NCBI GenBank assembly: GCA_023436885.1
Contig: JAEZHI010000043.1
Coordinates: forward strand, 1-11,517
From: Pseudomonadota bacterium
Lineage (GTDB): Bacteria; Pseudomonadota; Alphaproteobacteria; Rhizobiales; Pleomorphomonadaceae
Direction: 5' to 3'
DNA: 11,517 bases
Below are positions 6,742 to 11,517 of this stretch, piece by piece. Position numbers and translations under genes: made by a program. The notes beneath the pieces were generated by a model, which had not been told where the DNA came from, made no database searches, and was given only the letters and a program-made list of their open reading frames with translations. Each line of letters begins with the position of its first letter. Position 1 is the first letter of the stretch.

Positions 6742-6770
6742 TTTACAAGCGCGGTCGGATAAACTATACT
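6742..6770 (+). promoter_or_regulatory. Near-consensus sigma70 promoter
   Basis: TTTACA (6742-6747) and TATACT (6765-6770) are separated by exactly 17 bp, and each differs from the consensus hexamer at one position. A start near 6777 would give a leader of about 60 nt to the ATG at 6838, which has AGAGGAG just upstream. The surrounding DNA is notably A/T-rich for this window. Confidence 0.6.
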
Positions 6771-6837
6771 ACAAAGTGCAGGAATTTTTTATCTGCCAAG
6801 ACTGCGTTTTCAAACAGAAATACTAGAGGAGAACAGC

Positions 6838-7359
6838 ATGACCCCTGTCTTTGTGTTGACCCTCTTTCATGTTCTCGTCAGCCTCGTCGCGGTGGTTGCC
6901 GGCGTTTCCCTGATCCTGCGCCTGATGCGCAACCGCGACGACCGCCGTCCCGCATCCTGGTTCCTGATCTCGATCGCCATCACGCTGGCCAGCGGATTTG
7001 TCTTCCCGTTCAAGGGGATCACGCCGGCCATCATAGTCGGCATCCTCTGCGTGCTGATCCTGGCGCCGACGCTCTACGCCCGCTATCGCACGCCGCTGAC
7101 CGGTCTCTGGCGCCCGGTCTACGTGGTCGGCGTCACCCTGCTGGCCTTCTTCAACTGTCTGGTGCTGATCATCCAGTCGTTCCAGAAGATCGGCCCGCTC
7201 AACGCCATCGCGCCGGTGGGCAACGAGCCGCCGGTGCTGGTGAGCCAGGTGGTGCTGCTGCTCCTGGCGCTGTCGGTCGGCATCATCGGCCTGTTGCGCT
7301 TCCGGCCAGTGTTGACAGCCCCGCTCGGCGTTGCGCCATCGGCGGCACACGAGGTTTGA
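6838..7359 (+). CDS. Small integral membrane protein of unknown function
   Basis: This 173-aa protein has five probable transmembrane helices at about 5-27, 41-57, 61-80, 93-114 and 132-153. A basic cytoplasmic-looking loop (RLMRNRDDRR, 28-37) separates the first two, which by the positive-inside rule puts the N-terminus outside. No enzyme motif or transporter signature is recognisable. The first helix contains a histidine (FHVLVSL, H11), but there is no second obvious ligand for a haem. The start is well supported: AGAGGAG lies just before the ATG. It has its own strong-looking promoter (6742-6770), so it is probably not in the operon of the truncated gene before it. It converges on the SDR gene at 7406. 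Function unknown. Confidence 0.8.
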   Translation: MTPVFVLTLFHVLVSLVAVVAGVSLILRLMRNRDDRRPASWFLISIAITLASGFVFPFKGITPAIIVGILCVLILAPTLYARYRTPLTGLWRPVYVVGVTLLAFFNCLVLIIQSFQKIGPLNAIAPVGNEPPVLVSQVVLLLLALSVGIIGLLRFRPVLTAPLGVAPSAAHEV

Positions 7360-7365
7360 AGGCGA

Positions 7366-7390
7366 GCGGCGGGCTGTCAGATCCCGCCGC
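7366..7390. terminator. GC-rich hairpin between convergent genes, probable bidirectional terminator
   Basis: GCGGCGGG (7366-7373) pairs perfectly with CCCGCCGC (7383-7390) around a 9-nt loop. It lies in the 46-bp gap between the stop of the membrane-protein gene (7359) and the stop of the SDR gene (7406). The position and the 8-bp stem suit a shared terminator. A T tract is absent on both strands. Confidence 0.5.
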
Positions 7391-7405
7391 ATCGTCGTAT
7401 CCCGG

Positions 7406-8170
7406 TTACGTACGAGTGATGGACGTCCCACCATCGACCAGCGAGGCGGTGCCGGTGACGAAGCTCGCGTCGTCGGAGGCAAGGTAGAGCACCGGCCGCG
7501 CCAGTTCCTCTGGGCTGGCAACGCGCTTCAGGGCGTGGAGAGCGGTGATGAAGGCGCGCTTTTCCGGCGTGTCGTTCATGTCGCGGTACATGTCGGTATC
7601 GACGGCGCCGGGCAGGATGGAATTCACCCGGATATTCTTAGGGCCATATTCGGCGGCGAGCGCCTGCGTCAGGCCGATCAGGCCGGACTTGCTGGCGGCA
7701 TAGGCGGCAACGCCGGGGAAGGCGTAGCTGTAGCCGACGAAGGTTGAGGTGAAGATGATCGAGCCGCTGCCGTTCTTTTCCATCGCTCCGGCCTGATGCT
7801 TGGCGGCGAGGAAGGAGGCGGTGAGGTTGATGGCCAGCGTATCGGCAAAGCCCGCCTCTGAAACCCCGGTGGTGGGACCGGCTTCGCCCAGCGTGCCGGC
7901 GTTGTTGAAGGCGATGTCGAGCTTGCCATAGTGCTCGACGGCAGTGGCCACCAGACGCTTCTGATAGTCTTCCGAGCGAACGTCGCCGGCGACCGCGATG
8001 GCCTCGCCGCCGGCCGCCTCGATTTCCGCGACCAGCGTATCCAGTTCGGCCTGTCGGCGGGCGCCGACCACGACCTTGGCGCCCTCGGCGGCGAACAGCT
8101 TGGCGGTGGCGCGGCCGATGCCCGAGCTGGCGCCGGTGATGATGGCTACCTTATTGTTCAAGCGTGACAT
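7406..8170 (-). CDS. Short-chain dehydrogenase/reductase (classical SDR)
   Basis: This 254-aa protein has the usual length and a full motif set. The dinucleotide-binding TGASSGIG is at 12-19, NNAG at 89-92, a catalytic Asn in INLTASF (N115), Ser in FTSTF (S142), and Y157-A-A-S-K161. The C-terminal LVDGG (245-249) is typical of the family. Arg-Arg at 38-39, after the second beta strand, suggests NADP(H) preference. It would be a cytoplasmic enzyme that oxidises an alcohol or reduces a carbonyl; the substrate cannot be told. The ATG at 8170 is supported by GGAGA (8178-8182) 7 nt upstream and by the motif spacing. It is divergent from the LysR gene at 8292 across 121 bp containing symmetric sites, so LysR control is likely. 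Confidence 0.92.
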   Translation of the reverse strand: MSRLNNKVAIITGASSGIGRATAKLFAAEGAKVVVGARRQAELDTLVAEIEAAGGEAIAVAGDVRSEDYQKRLVATAVEHYGKLDIAFNNAGTLGEAGPTTGVSEAGFADTLAINLTASFLAAKHQAGAMEKNGSGSIIFTSTFVGYSYAFPGVAAYAASKSGLIGLTQALAAEYGPKNIRVNSILPGAVDTDMYRDMNDTPEKRAFITALHALKRVASPEELARPVLYLASDDASFVTGTASLVDGGTSITRT

Positions 8171-8234
8171 TTTGTCATCTCCGTTTCATGTGGAGGCGCT
8201 TGGCCTCCGTTCTGATGAGCCGAAGATGGCACTT

Positions 8235-8288
8235 TCCGATTGTTCGGATTAGTATGCAGATATTGGAACTCAAGTCCGGAATGTCCGA
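8235..8288. promoter_or_regulatory. Candidate LysR operator pair between the SDR and LysR genes
   Basis: Two 14-bp partly palindromic boxes, 8235-8248 and 8275-8288, have centres exactly 40 bp apart. Both contain TCCGA/TCGGA half-sites. In addition, ATTGTTCGGA (8239-8248) is perfectly inverted at 8284-8293, where it overlaps the LysR ATG. LysR regulators commonly bind a divergent intergenic region as a tetramer at two such sites on one DNA face. The layout suggests control of the SDR gene and autoregulation. Binding is inferred. Confidence 0.5.
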
Positions 8289-8291
8289 ACA

Positions 8292-9200
8292 ATGATGCGA
8301 ACAGAGGGCATCGTCACCTTCGTGGCGGTCGTGGAGAGCGGTTCGATCAGCGAGGCGGCGCGGCGGCTCAGGCTGTCGAAGTCGGTGGTGAGCGAGCGGT
8401 TGGCCGAGCTTGAAAAGGTGCTGGGCGGCGTGCTGTTGCATCGCACGACGCGCAAGCTGACGCTGACCGAGAGTGGCCTCGCCTTTCTCGAACGGGCGCG
8501 GCGGATCACCGACGAAATGGAGGCGGCGGCGACGGAGATTTCCGAGCGGCGCGGGGCGATTGCCGGGCCGTTGCGCATTGCCGCTCCGGTCACCTTCGGC
8601 CGCATGCACCTTGGGCCGGCGCTCTATCCGTTTCTCCTCAAGCATCCGCAGCTGGAGCTGACGCTCGATATCGACGACCGCAAGGTCGATCCGGTGTCGG
8701 ATGGCTATGACGCGATCATCCGGCACGGACCGATGCCGGATTCACGGCTGATCGCCTGGAAGCTGGCGCCGAGCCGCCGGTCGCTGGTCGCCTCGGCCGA
8801 TTATCTCGAACGCCACGGCGTCCCTTGCACGCTGAAGGATCTCGAACAGCATCGCGGCATCTTCTACACCAATCGCGGCGTTGCCGACTGGCGCTTCCAG
8901 ACCAAGGGCGACAGCATCATCGTCAGGGCCAAGCTCGGGATGGCGATGAACAACGGCGACATGATACGTGACGCGGCCATCGCCGGCCTCGGCATCGCGC
9001 TGCTGCCGGCCTTCATCGCCGCCCAGTCGGTGCGCGACGGGCTGCTCCGCGAGGTGGTGATCGACCACAAGCCGGAGCCGGAGTTCATCTTCATGGCCCA
9101 CCCGCAGGGCCGGACCCCGCCGGCCAAGCTGCGCGCCGTCGCGGACCACCTGAAGGCGACCTTCGGCAGCCCGCCTTACTGGGACCCGGGAGCTGCCTGA
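8292..9200 (+). CDS. LysR-family transcriptional regulator
   Basis: This 302-aa protein has standard length and architecture. The N-terminal winged helix-turn-helix (about 5-63) includes SGSISEAARRLRLSKSVVSE and ends in RTTRKLTLTESG. A linker helix (about 64-90) follows, then a periplasmic-binding-protein-like effector domain from about 93 (GPLRIAAP) to the end. The effector half resembles the group of LysR proteins that regulate a divergent oxidoreductase gene, and the SDR gene at 7406-8170 is in that position. Two consecutive ATGs (8292 and 8295) are possible starts. No good Shine-Dalgarno is visible, and the proximal operator arm overlaps the start codon, so translation may be weak and autorepressed. 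The effector molecule is unknown. Confidence 0.92.
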   Translation: MMRTEGIVTFVAVVESGSISEAARRLRLSKSVVSERLAELEKVLGGVLLHRTTRKLTLTESGLAFLERARRITDEMEAAATEISERRGAIAGPLRIAAPVTFGRMHLGPALYPFLLKHPQLELTLDIDDRKVDPVSDGYDAIIRHGPMPDSRLIAWKLAPSRRSLVASADYLERHGVPCTLKDLEQHRGIFYTNRGVADWRFQTKGDSIIVRAKLGMAMNNGDMIRDAAIAGLGIALLPAFIAAQSVRDGLLREVVIDHKPEPEFIFMAHPQGRTPPAKLRAVADHLKATFGSPPYWDPGAA

Positions 9201-9208
9201 TCGGCAGC
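9192..9208. terminator. Stem-loop over the LysR stop codon
   Basis: GCTGCC (9192-9197) and GGCAGC (9203-9208) form a perfect 6-bp stem with a 5-nt loop that contains most of the stop codon. It lies in the short space before the convergent hydrolase stop at 9220, so it could terminate transcription from either side. The stem is short and has no T run. Confidence 0.35.
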
Positions 9209-9219
9209 CCCGAGCCGCG

Positions 9220-10017
9220 TCACTTGCCGGCGCTGCGGGCGGCCTCGGCGATGAAATCGGCCACCACATCCGGGTGGGAGATCATCGACATATGGCTCGA
9301 AGCGATGGTCCTGGTGGTGGCGCCGATATGCTGGCTGAGCCAGGTCTGCACCGCCGTTGGCAGGGCGTTGTCGCCCTCGGTGACGAGGTACCAGCTGGGA
9401 CGGATGGTCCAGGCGGCGTCGGTCAGCTTGTCGCCGAAAACACTGGCGGCAATCGGCTTTTCGATGGCGGCGAGCTGGGCGACGCGGGCGGGCGGCACGT
9501 CGGCAGCCATCACGTGGGCGTAGGCCGTGGGGTCGTCGAGCCAGACGAAGCCGTTGTTGTCGGGCGTCAGGCCCTCCATGGGCGAATTGCGCTTCTGCAG
9601 AAGGTCGGCCACTGACTCGCCGGCGTCGGGCACCAGGGCGGAGAGGTAGACCAAGCCCTTGACGTTGGGCGCGTTGCCCGCCTCGGTCACCACAGCGCCG
9701 GCCCAGGAGTGACCGACCAAGAGCACATCGCCGGTCTGCCGTTCAACGGCGCGGCGGGTGGCGGCGACGTCGTCGGCGAGCGAGGTCAGCGGGATCTGTA
9801 CCGCCGTGACATGGTAGCCCTTGGCCTGCAGGCGCGGGATCACGTCGGACCAGCTCGATCCGTCGGCGAAGGCGCCGTGGACCAGCACGATGTTGGGAAG
9901 GCCGATGTCGGCAGCGCGGACCGGGGCGGGCAGGAGGGCAGCGGAAACAGCCATGGCCAGCGCCACAAAGCCCTGCCGCAGGTCACGCCCGAGAGAGGTG
10001 AGGGAGGTCACCGTCAT
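9220..10017 (-). CDS. Exported alpha/beta hydrolase (serine esterase type)
   Basis: This 265-aa protein has an N-terminal signal sequence: basic residues R11 and R14, hydrophobic 16-30, probable cleavage after APVRA at 35. A compact alpha/beta-hydrolase domain with little lid follows. Oxyanion HGAF is at 47-50, nucleophile GHSWAG at 102-107 (S104), the acid is probably D216 in TEGDNALP, and the base is probably H242 in SSHMSMISHP. The compact HGAF...GHSWAG form is common in small bacterial esterases related to plant methyl esterases/hydroxynitrile lyases. Substrate unknown. The ATG at 10017 lies 3 nt after the stop of the DUF1330 gene, and its ribosome site (GAGGAGG, complement of 10028-10034) lies inside that gene, so the two are translated from one message and perhaps coupled. 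The TetR regulator across the intergenic region is the likely controller. Confidence 0.88.
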   Translation of the reverse strand: MTVTSLTSLGRDLRQGFVALAMAVSAALLPAPVRAADIGLPNIVLVHGAFADGSSWSDVIPRLQAKGYHVTAVQIPLTSLADDVAATRRAVERQTGDVLLVGHSWAGAVVTEAGNAPNVKGLVYLSALVPDAGESVADLLQKRNSPMEGLTPDNNGFVWLDDPTAYAHVMAADVPPARVAQLAAIEKPIAASVFGDKLTDAAWTIRPSWYLVTEGDNALPTAVQTWLSQHIGATTRTIASSHMSMISHPDVVADFIAEAARSAGK

Positions 10018-10020
10018 AGC

Positions 10021-10308
10021 TCATGCCTCCTCGTAAAGGCGAAAGGTCATCTCGGCACCTTCCTCGCGTAGCGGCACGATGGCTTGATATTCTGGCGAAC
10101 TGAACCAAGCGCGGGCGGCGTCGGCCGAGGAAAAGCGCAGGATGCCGAGGCCGTGCGGCGCCGGGCTGCCGCCCAGCGTTTCCAGATACTTGGCGCGGTG
10201 GATGAACTCGCCACCGAAGGCGGCGACGATGGGCGCGGCGGCGACGGAATATTCCGCCATCTTGGCCGGTTTCCTGAGGCGTGCCTCGACGATCACGAGA
10301 ACTGTCAT
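10021..10308 (-). CDS. DUF1330-family protein
   Basis: This 95-aa protein has the dimeric alpha/beta-barrel look of DUF1330: an N-terminal strand MTVLVIVEARL, then a helix with AEYSVAAAPIVAAFGGEFIHR (split at FGG, around residues 19-39), a central strand GLGILRFSSADAARAWFSSP (54-73), and a closing SPEYQ...PLREEG...MTFRLYE. Members occur next to hydrolases and oxidoreductases; no reaction is established to my knowledge. The start at 10308 is fixed by AGGAGGT (10313-10319 read on the minus strand) 4 nt upstream. The same frame stays open to 10611 but would run through the promoter region and the TetR gene, so the longer form is rejected. It is the first gene of a two-gene operon with the hydrolase at 9220-10017, divergent from the TetR gene. 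Confidence 0.88.
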   Translation of the reverse strand: MTVLVIVEARLRKPAKMAEYSVAAAPIVAAFGGEFIHRAKYLETLGGSPAPHGLGILRFSSADAARAWFSSPEYQAIVPLREEGAEMTFRLYEEA

Positions 10309-10337
10309 TTTGACCTCCTGGGGTGGGGGTGATATTC

Positions 10338-10353
10338 TGTACATGAGTGTACA
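10338..10353. promoter_or_regulatory. Candidate TetR operator 1
   Basis: This 16-bp symmetric site is TGTACA, four bases, TGTACA. It shares its layout with operator 2 at 10373-10388 and covers the candidate -10 of the DUF1330 operon promoter. Two similar sites in a TetR/target divergent region is the usual picture of a self-regulating TetR repressor. Confidence 0.6.
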
Positions 10354-10378
10354 TATCTGAGGGCAGAGTTTTTGTCCA
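10350..10378 (-). promoter_or_regulatory. Candidate promoter of the DUF1330-hydrolase operon
   Basis: On the minus strand TGGACA (10378-10373) is followed after exactly 17 bp by TATGTA (10355-10350). The -35 is a five-of-six match; the -10 is weak (three of six). Its position about 40-70 bp upstream of the ATG at 10308 is suitable. Both candidate TetR operators overlap its hexamers, so repressor bound there would block RNA polymerase. Confidence 0.4.
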
Positions 10379-10388
10379 CATATGTACA
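10373..10388. promoter_or_regulatory. Candidate TetR operator 2
   Basis: This second 16-bp site (TGTCCA, four bases, TGTACA) sits 35 bp from operator 1. It is the core of a wider 22-bp near-palindrome, 10370-10391, in which 9 of 11 base pairs are symmetric. It overlaps the candidate -35 of the leftward promoter and lies 24 bp before the TetR ATG, so it could control both directions. Confidence 0.6.
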
Positions 10389-10412
10389 AAACACGAAATC
10401 GAGAGGCCCGTG

Positions 10413-11009
10413 ATGGCGCGTCCCATGAAGTTTGACCGTGAGGAAGCGATCCGCATCGCCACCGAGGCGATCCGCAGCGACGGCTACGAGCACTCGTCGG
10501 TGAAGGCGCTGTCGGAGCGCCTTGGGATATCGCGGTCGAGCTTCTACAACACCTTCGGAACGCGCGAGGCGCTGTTCGCCGAAGTGATCGACCGCTACGC
10601 GCCGACGGCACCGGACGCCCCGCTCTACGGCGAGGTGAAGGGGCCGATCCTGCCGCTGATCGAGCGGGTGGTGCGCGCCATCTGCCATGTGCGGACCGAG
10701 GATGCCGGCGGCAAGGGCTGCATCATCGTCAACTCCATCGCCGAGCTTTGCCCGGCATCCGAGGGGCCGGCGCCGCTGCTCGCCGATCTCGCGGCCCGCT
10801 CCACCCAGCGCATCGAGGAATTGTTGACCATGGCGCGCGAGGGAGGCGAGATCGCCGCCGACGCCAATGTCCACGCCCTGGCGCTGGCGCTTCAGAACCT
10901 GATGATCGGTCTCAACGTGATTTCCAAGGTGGTCCGCTCGGAGGCCGAGCTGTGGTTGCTGGCGGATACGACGCTGAAGGGGCTGGGACTGATGGTGCAG
11001 GACCACTAG
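10413..11009 (+). CDS. TetR-family transcriptional regulator
   Basis: This 198-aa protein has normal length for TetR repressors. The DNA-binding domain is residues 8-54: helix EAIRIATEAIRSDGYEHSSV, then the helix-turn-helix VKALSERLGISRSSFYNTFG (30-49) and TREALFAEVI. The C-terminal ligand/dimer domain (about 75-198) contains the GKGCIIVNSIAEL segment (100-112) seen in many AcrR/TetR members. The ATG at 10413 is supported by GAGAGG (10401-10406) 6 nt upstream; a longer reading from a GTG at 10347 would place both operators inside the gene and lacks such a site. It is divergent from the DUF1330-hydrolase operon, with two matching palindromes between, so it is most likely a repressor of that operon and of itself. 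The inducing ligand is unknown. Confidence 0.92.
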   Translation: MARPMKFDREEAIRIATEAIRSDGYEHSSVKALSERLGISRSSFYNTFGTREALFAEVIDRYAPTAPDAPLYGEVKGPILPLIERVVRAICHVRTEDAGGKGCIIVNSIAELCPASEGPAPLLADLAARSTQRIEELLTMAREGGEIAADANVHALALALQNLMIGLNVISKVVRSEAELWLLADTTLKGLGLMVQDH

Positions 11010-11048
11010 ATCGCGGGTGATGAGTTTCGGCTCCGTGGAGGGGGTTTG

Positions 11049-11188
11049 GAGCTCTATAGGAGCGTTGCGCTCCTTTCTGCCTGAGGTCCTGCGCCTAAAG
11101 CGCAGGATGACAGCTCGATACGAGCTGGTGCAACGATTACCGCTTTGTTTCCTTTATATAAATCTGTCATCCTGCGCTTTAGGCGCAG
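11049..11188. repeat. Long palindromic intergenic repeat, copy C, right end interrupted
   Basis: The left flank (GAGCTCTATAG, then GCGTTGCGCTC and TCTGCCTGAGGTCC) matches copy B from 2301. The inner hairpins have a different sequence but keep pairing: CCTGCGC (11088-11094) with GCGCAGG (11100-11106), and CCTGCGC (11171-11177) with GCGCAG (11183-11188). The spacer again ends TATATAAATCTGTCAT. After 11188 the expected continuation (GACCTCAGG and the GATATMGGGCGCCCC end) is absent and IS30-like sequence begins. The region 11010-11048, between the TetR stop and this copy, holds nothing recognisable. Confidence 0.85.
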
Positions 11189-11208
11189 CTTGGACTCACG
11201 ATCGAAGT

Positions 11209-11230
11209 GCAACACCTGCTAAGGTGTTGC
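11209..11230 (+). promoter_or_regulatory. Perfect hairpin just before the transposase start
   Basis: GCAACACCT (11209-11217) and AGGTGTTGC (11222-11230) form a 9-bp stem with a 4-nt loop, ending 4 nt before the transposase ATG. The only purine-rich ribosome-site candidate (AAGG, 11221-11224) lies in the loop and stem. In a transcript entering from outside, this could hide the ribosome binding site and keep transposase low. Such sequestration is known for some other insertion sequences; here it is inferred. Confidence 0.45.
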
Positions 11231-11234
11231 TGCG

Positions 11235-11517
11235 ATGGGACAACATTACTCTCAGCTCTCTTTGAGAGAGCGGGTGACGGTAGAGCTTCTCCACCGGGAA
11301 GGGCTATCGGTGCGAAGAATAGCGGCGCGGCTTGAACGATCAGCATCGACGATCAGCCGCGAGCTCAGGCGCAATGCCAAGCCAACCAAGCAGTGGTCCG
11401 GCCCTTACGATGGCGAGCGGGCGCACGGTTTGGCGGCCCGACGACGACGATGGGATACCCGCTTCAAGCTGGCGCGCCAGCCGGACCTTGCGGCCGACGT
11501 CAAGCAACGCCTTGCGA
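11235..11517 (+). CDS. IS30-family transposase, N-terminal part (continues past window)
   Basis: My own translation from the ATG at 11235 gives 94 uninterrupted codons to the window end. It begins MGQHYSQLSLRERVTVELL, then has a helix-turn-helix EGLSVRRIAARLERSASTIS (22-41) followed by RELRRN. Later come GPYDGERAHGLAARRRRW and FKLARQPDLAADVKQRLA. These are hallmarks of the N-terminal DNA-binding region of IS30 transposases (compare HYxxLSxxER, IAxxLxRSxSTISRExRRN). The DDE catalytic core lies beyond the window, so integrity cannot be judged. The protein would bind the element's ends and mediate copy-out/paste-in transposition. The expression signal is poor: no clear Shine-Dalgarno outside the upstream hairpin. 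Confidence 0.88.
   Translation, partial: MGQHYSQLSLRERVTVELLHREGLSVRRIAARLERSASTISRELRRNAKPTKQWSGPYDGERAHGLAARRRRWDTRFKLARQPDLAADVKQRLA

Larger units (their letters stand above)
11189..11517 (+). mobile_element. IS30-family insertion sequence, left end and 5' part of the transposase
   Basis: The segment starts where repeat copy C breaks off and runs past the window edge. It contains a probable left terminal inverted repeat, about 11190-11216, including GAAGTGCAACACC, which resembles IS30-family ends as I recall them. The start of an IS30-type transposase gene follows at 11235. The right end is outside the window, so the boundary at 11189, the terminal repeats and any short target duplication cannot be verified. 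Confidence 0.7.

Noticed and set aside
6823..7521. 232-aa minus-strand reading frame
   Set aside because: It is antisense to the five-helix membrane protein. Its Gln/Asp/His-rich composition is the expected shadow of hydrophobic codons.
10347..10412. GTG start 22 codons upstream of the TetR ATG
   Set aside because: It would put the operators in the coding sequence and has no ribosome site. The ATG at 10413 has GAGAGG at good spacing.
10309..10611. Upstream extension of the DUF1330 frame to 196 aa
   Set aside because: The extension crosses the divergent promoter and the TetR gene. A strong Shine-Dalgarno directly precedes the ATG at 10308.

Overview
The window is GC-rich and looks like an accessory stretch of an alphaproteobacterial chromosome, most likely Hyphomicrobiales (Rhizobiales). 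This rests on the family mix and base composition, and on a short hairpin repeat (1531-1574 and 6697-6737) that resembles one I recall from rhizobial genomes. The genus cannot be read from the sequence. No tRNA, rRNA, CRISPR array or replication origin is visible.

Layout. 1-360 holds two copies of a long palindromic repeat. 518-1516 is an exported beta-lactamase-fold serine hydrolase, which converges on a small exported protein of unknown function (1580-2182). A third repeat copy (2301-2455) precedes a very large regulator on the minus strand (2492-5155: winged helix, AAA/STAND-type NTPase, helical repeats). This regulator is divergent from an exported alpha/beta hydrolase of the Asp-nucleophile type (5368-6288). 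An isochorismatase-family gene follows and is cut off before its catalytic Cys (6332-6700). Next come a near-consensus sigma70 promoter, a small five-helix membrane protein (6838-7359), and a divergent SDR dehydrogenase/LysR pair (7406-9200). An alpha/beta hydrolase plus DUF1330 operon follows, divergent from a TetR regulator (9220-11009). The window ends in a fourth repeat copy (11049-11188), interrupted by the left end of an IS30-family insertion sequence (11189 to the end).

How it works together. Three regulator/enzyme pairs are arranged head to head, and each shared intergenic region carries symmetric sequence that could be the regulator's operator. The clearest is the TetR region, where two matching 16-bp sites lie over the -35 and -10 of a candidate promoter for the hydrolase operon. 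The enzymes (three Sec-exported hydrolases, an SDR, DUF1330) suggest inducible handling of small organic compounds, but no substrate can be assigned.

The most interesting non-coding feature is the four-copy palindrome. Its arms fold as small hairpins whose stems differ between copies but keep base pairing. In the last copy, an IS30 element interrupts the repeat one base before the end of such a hairpin.
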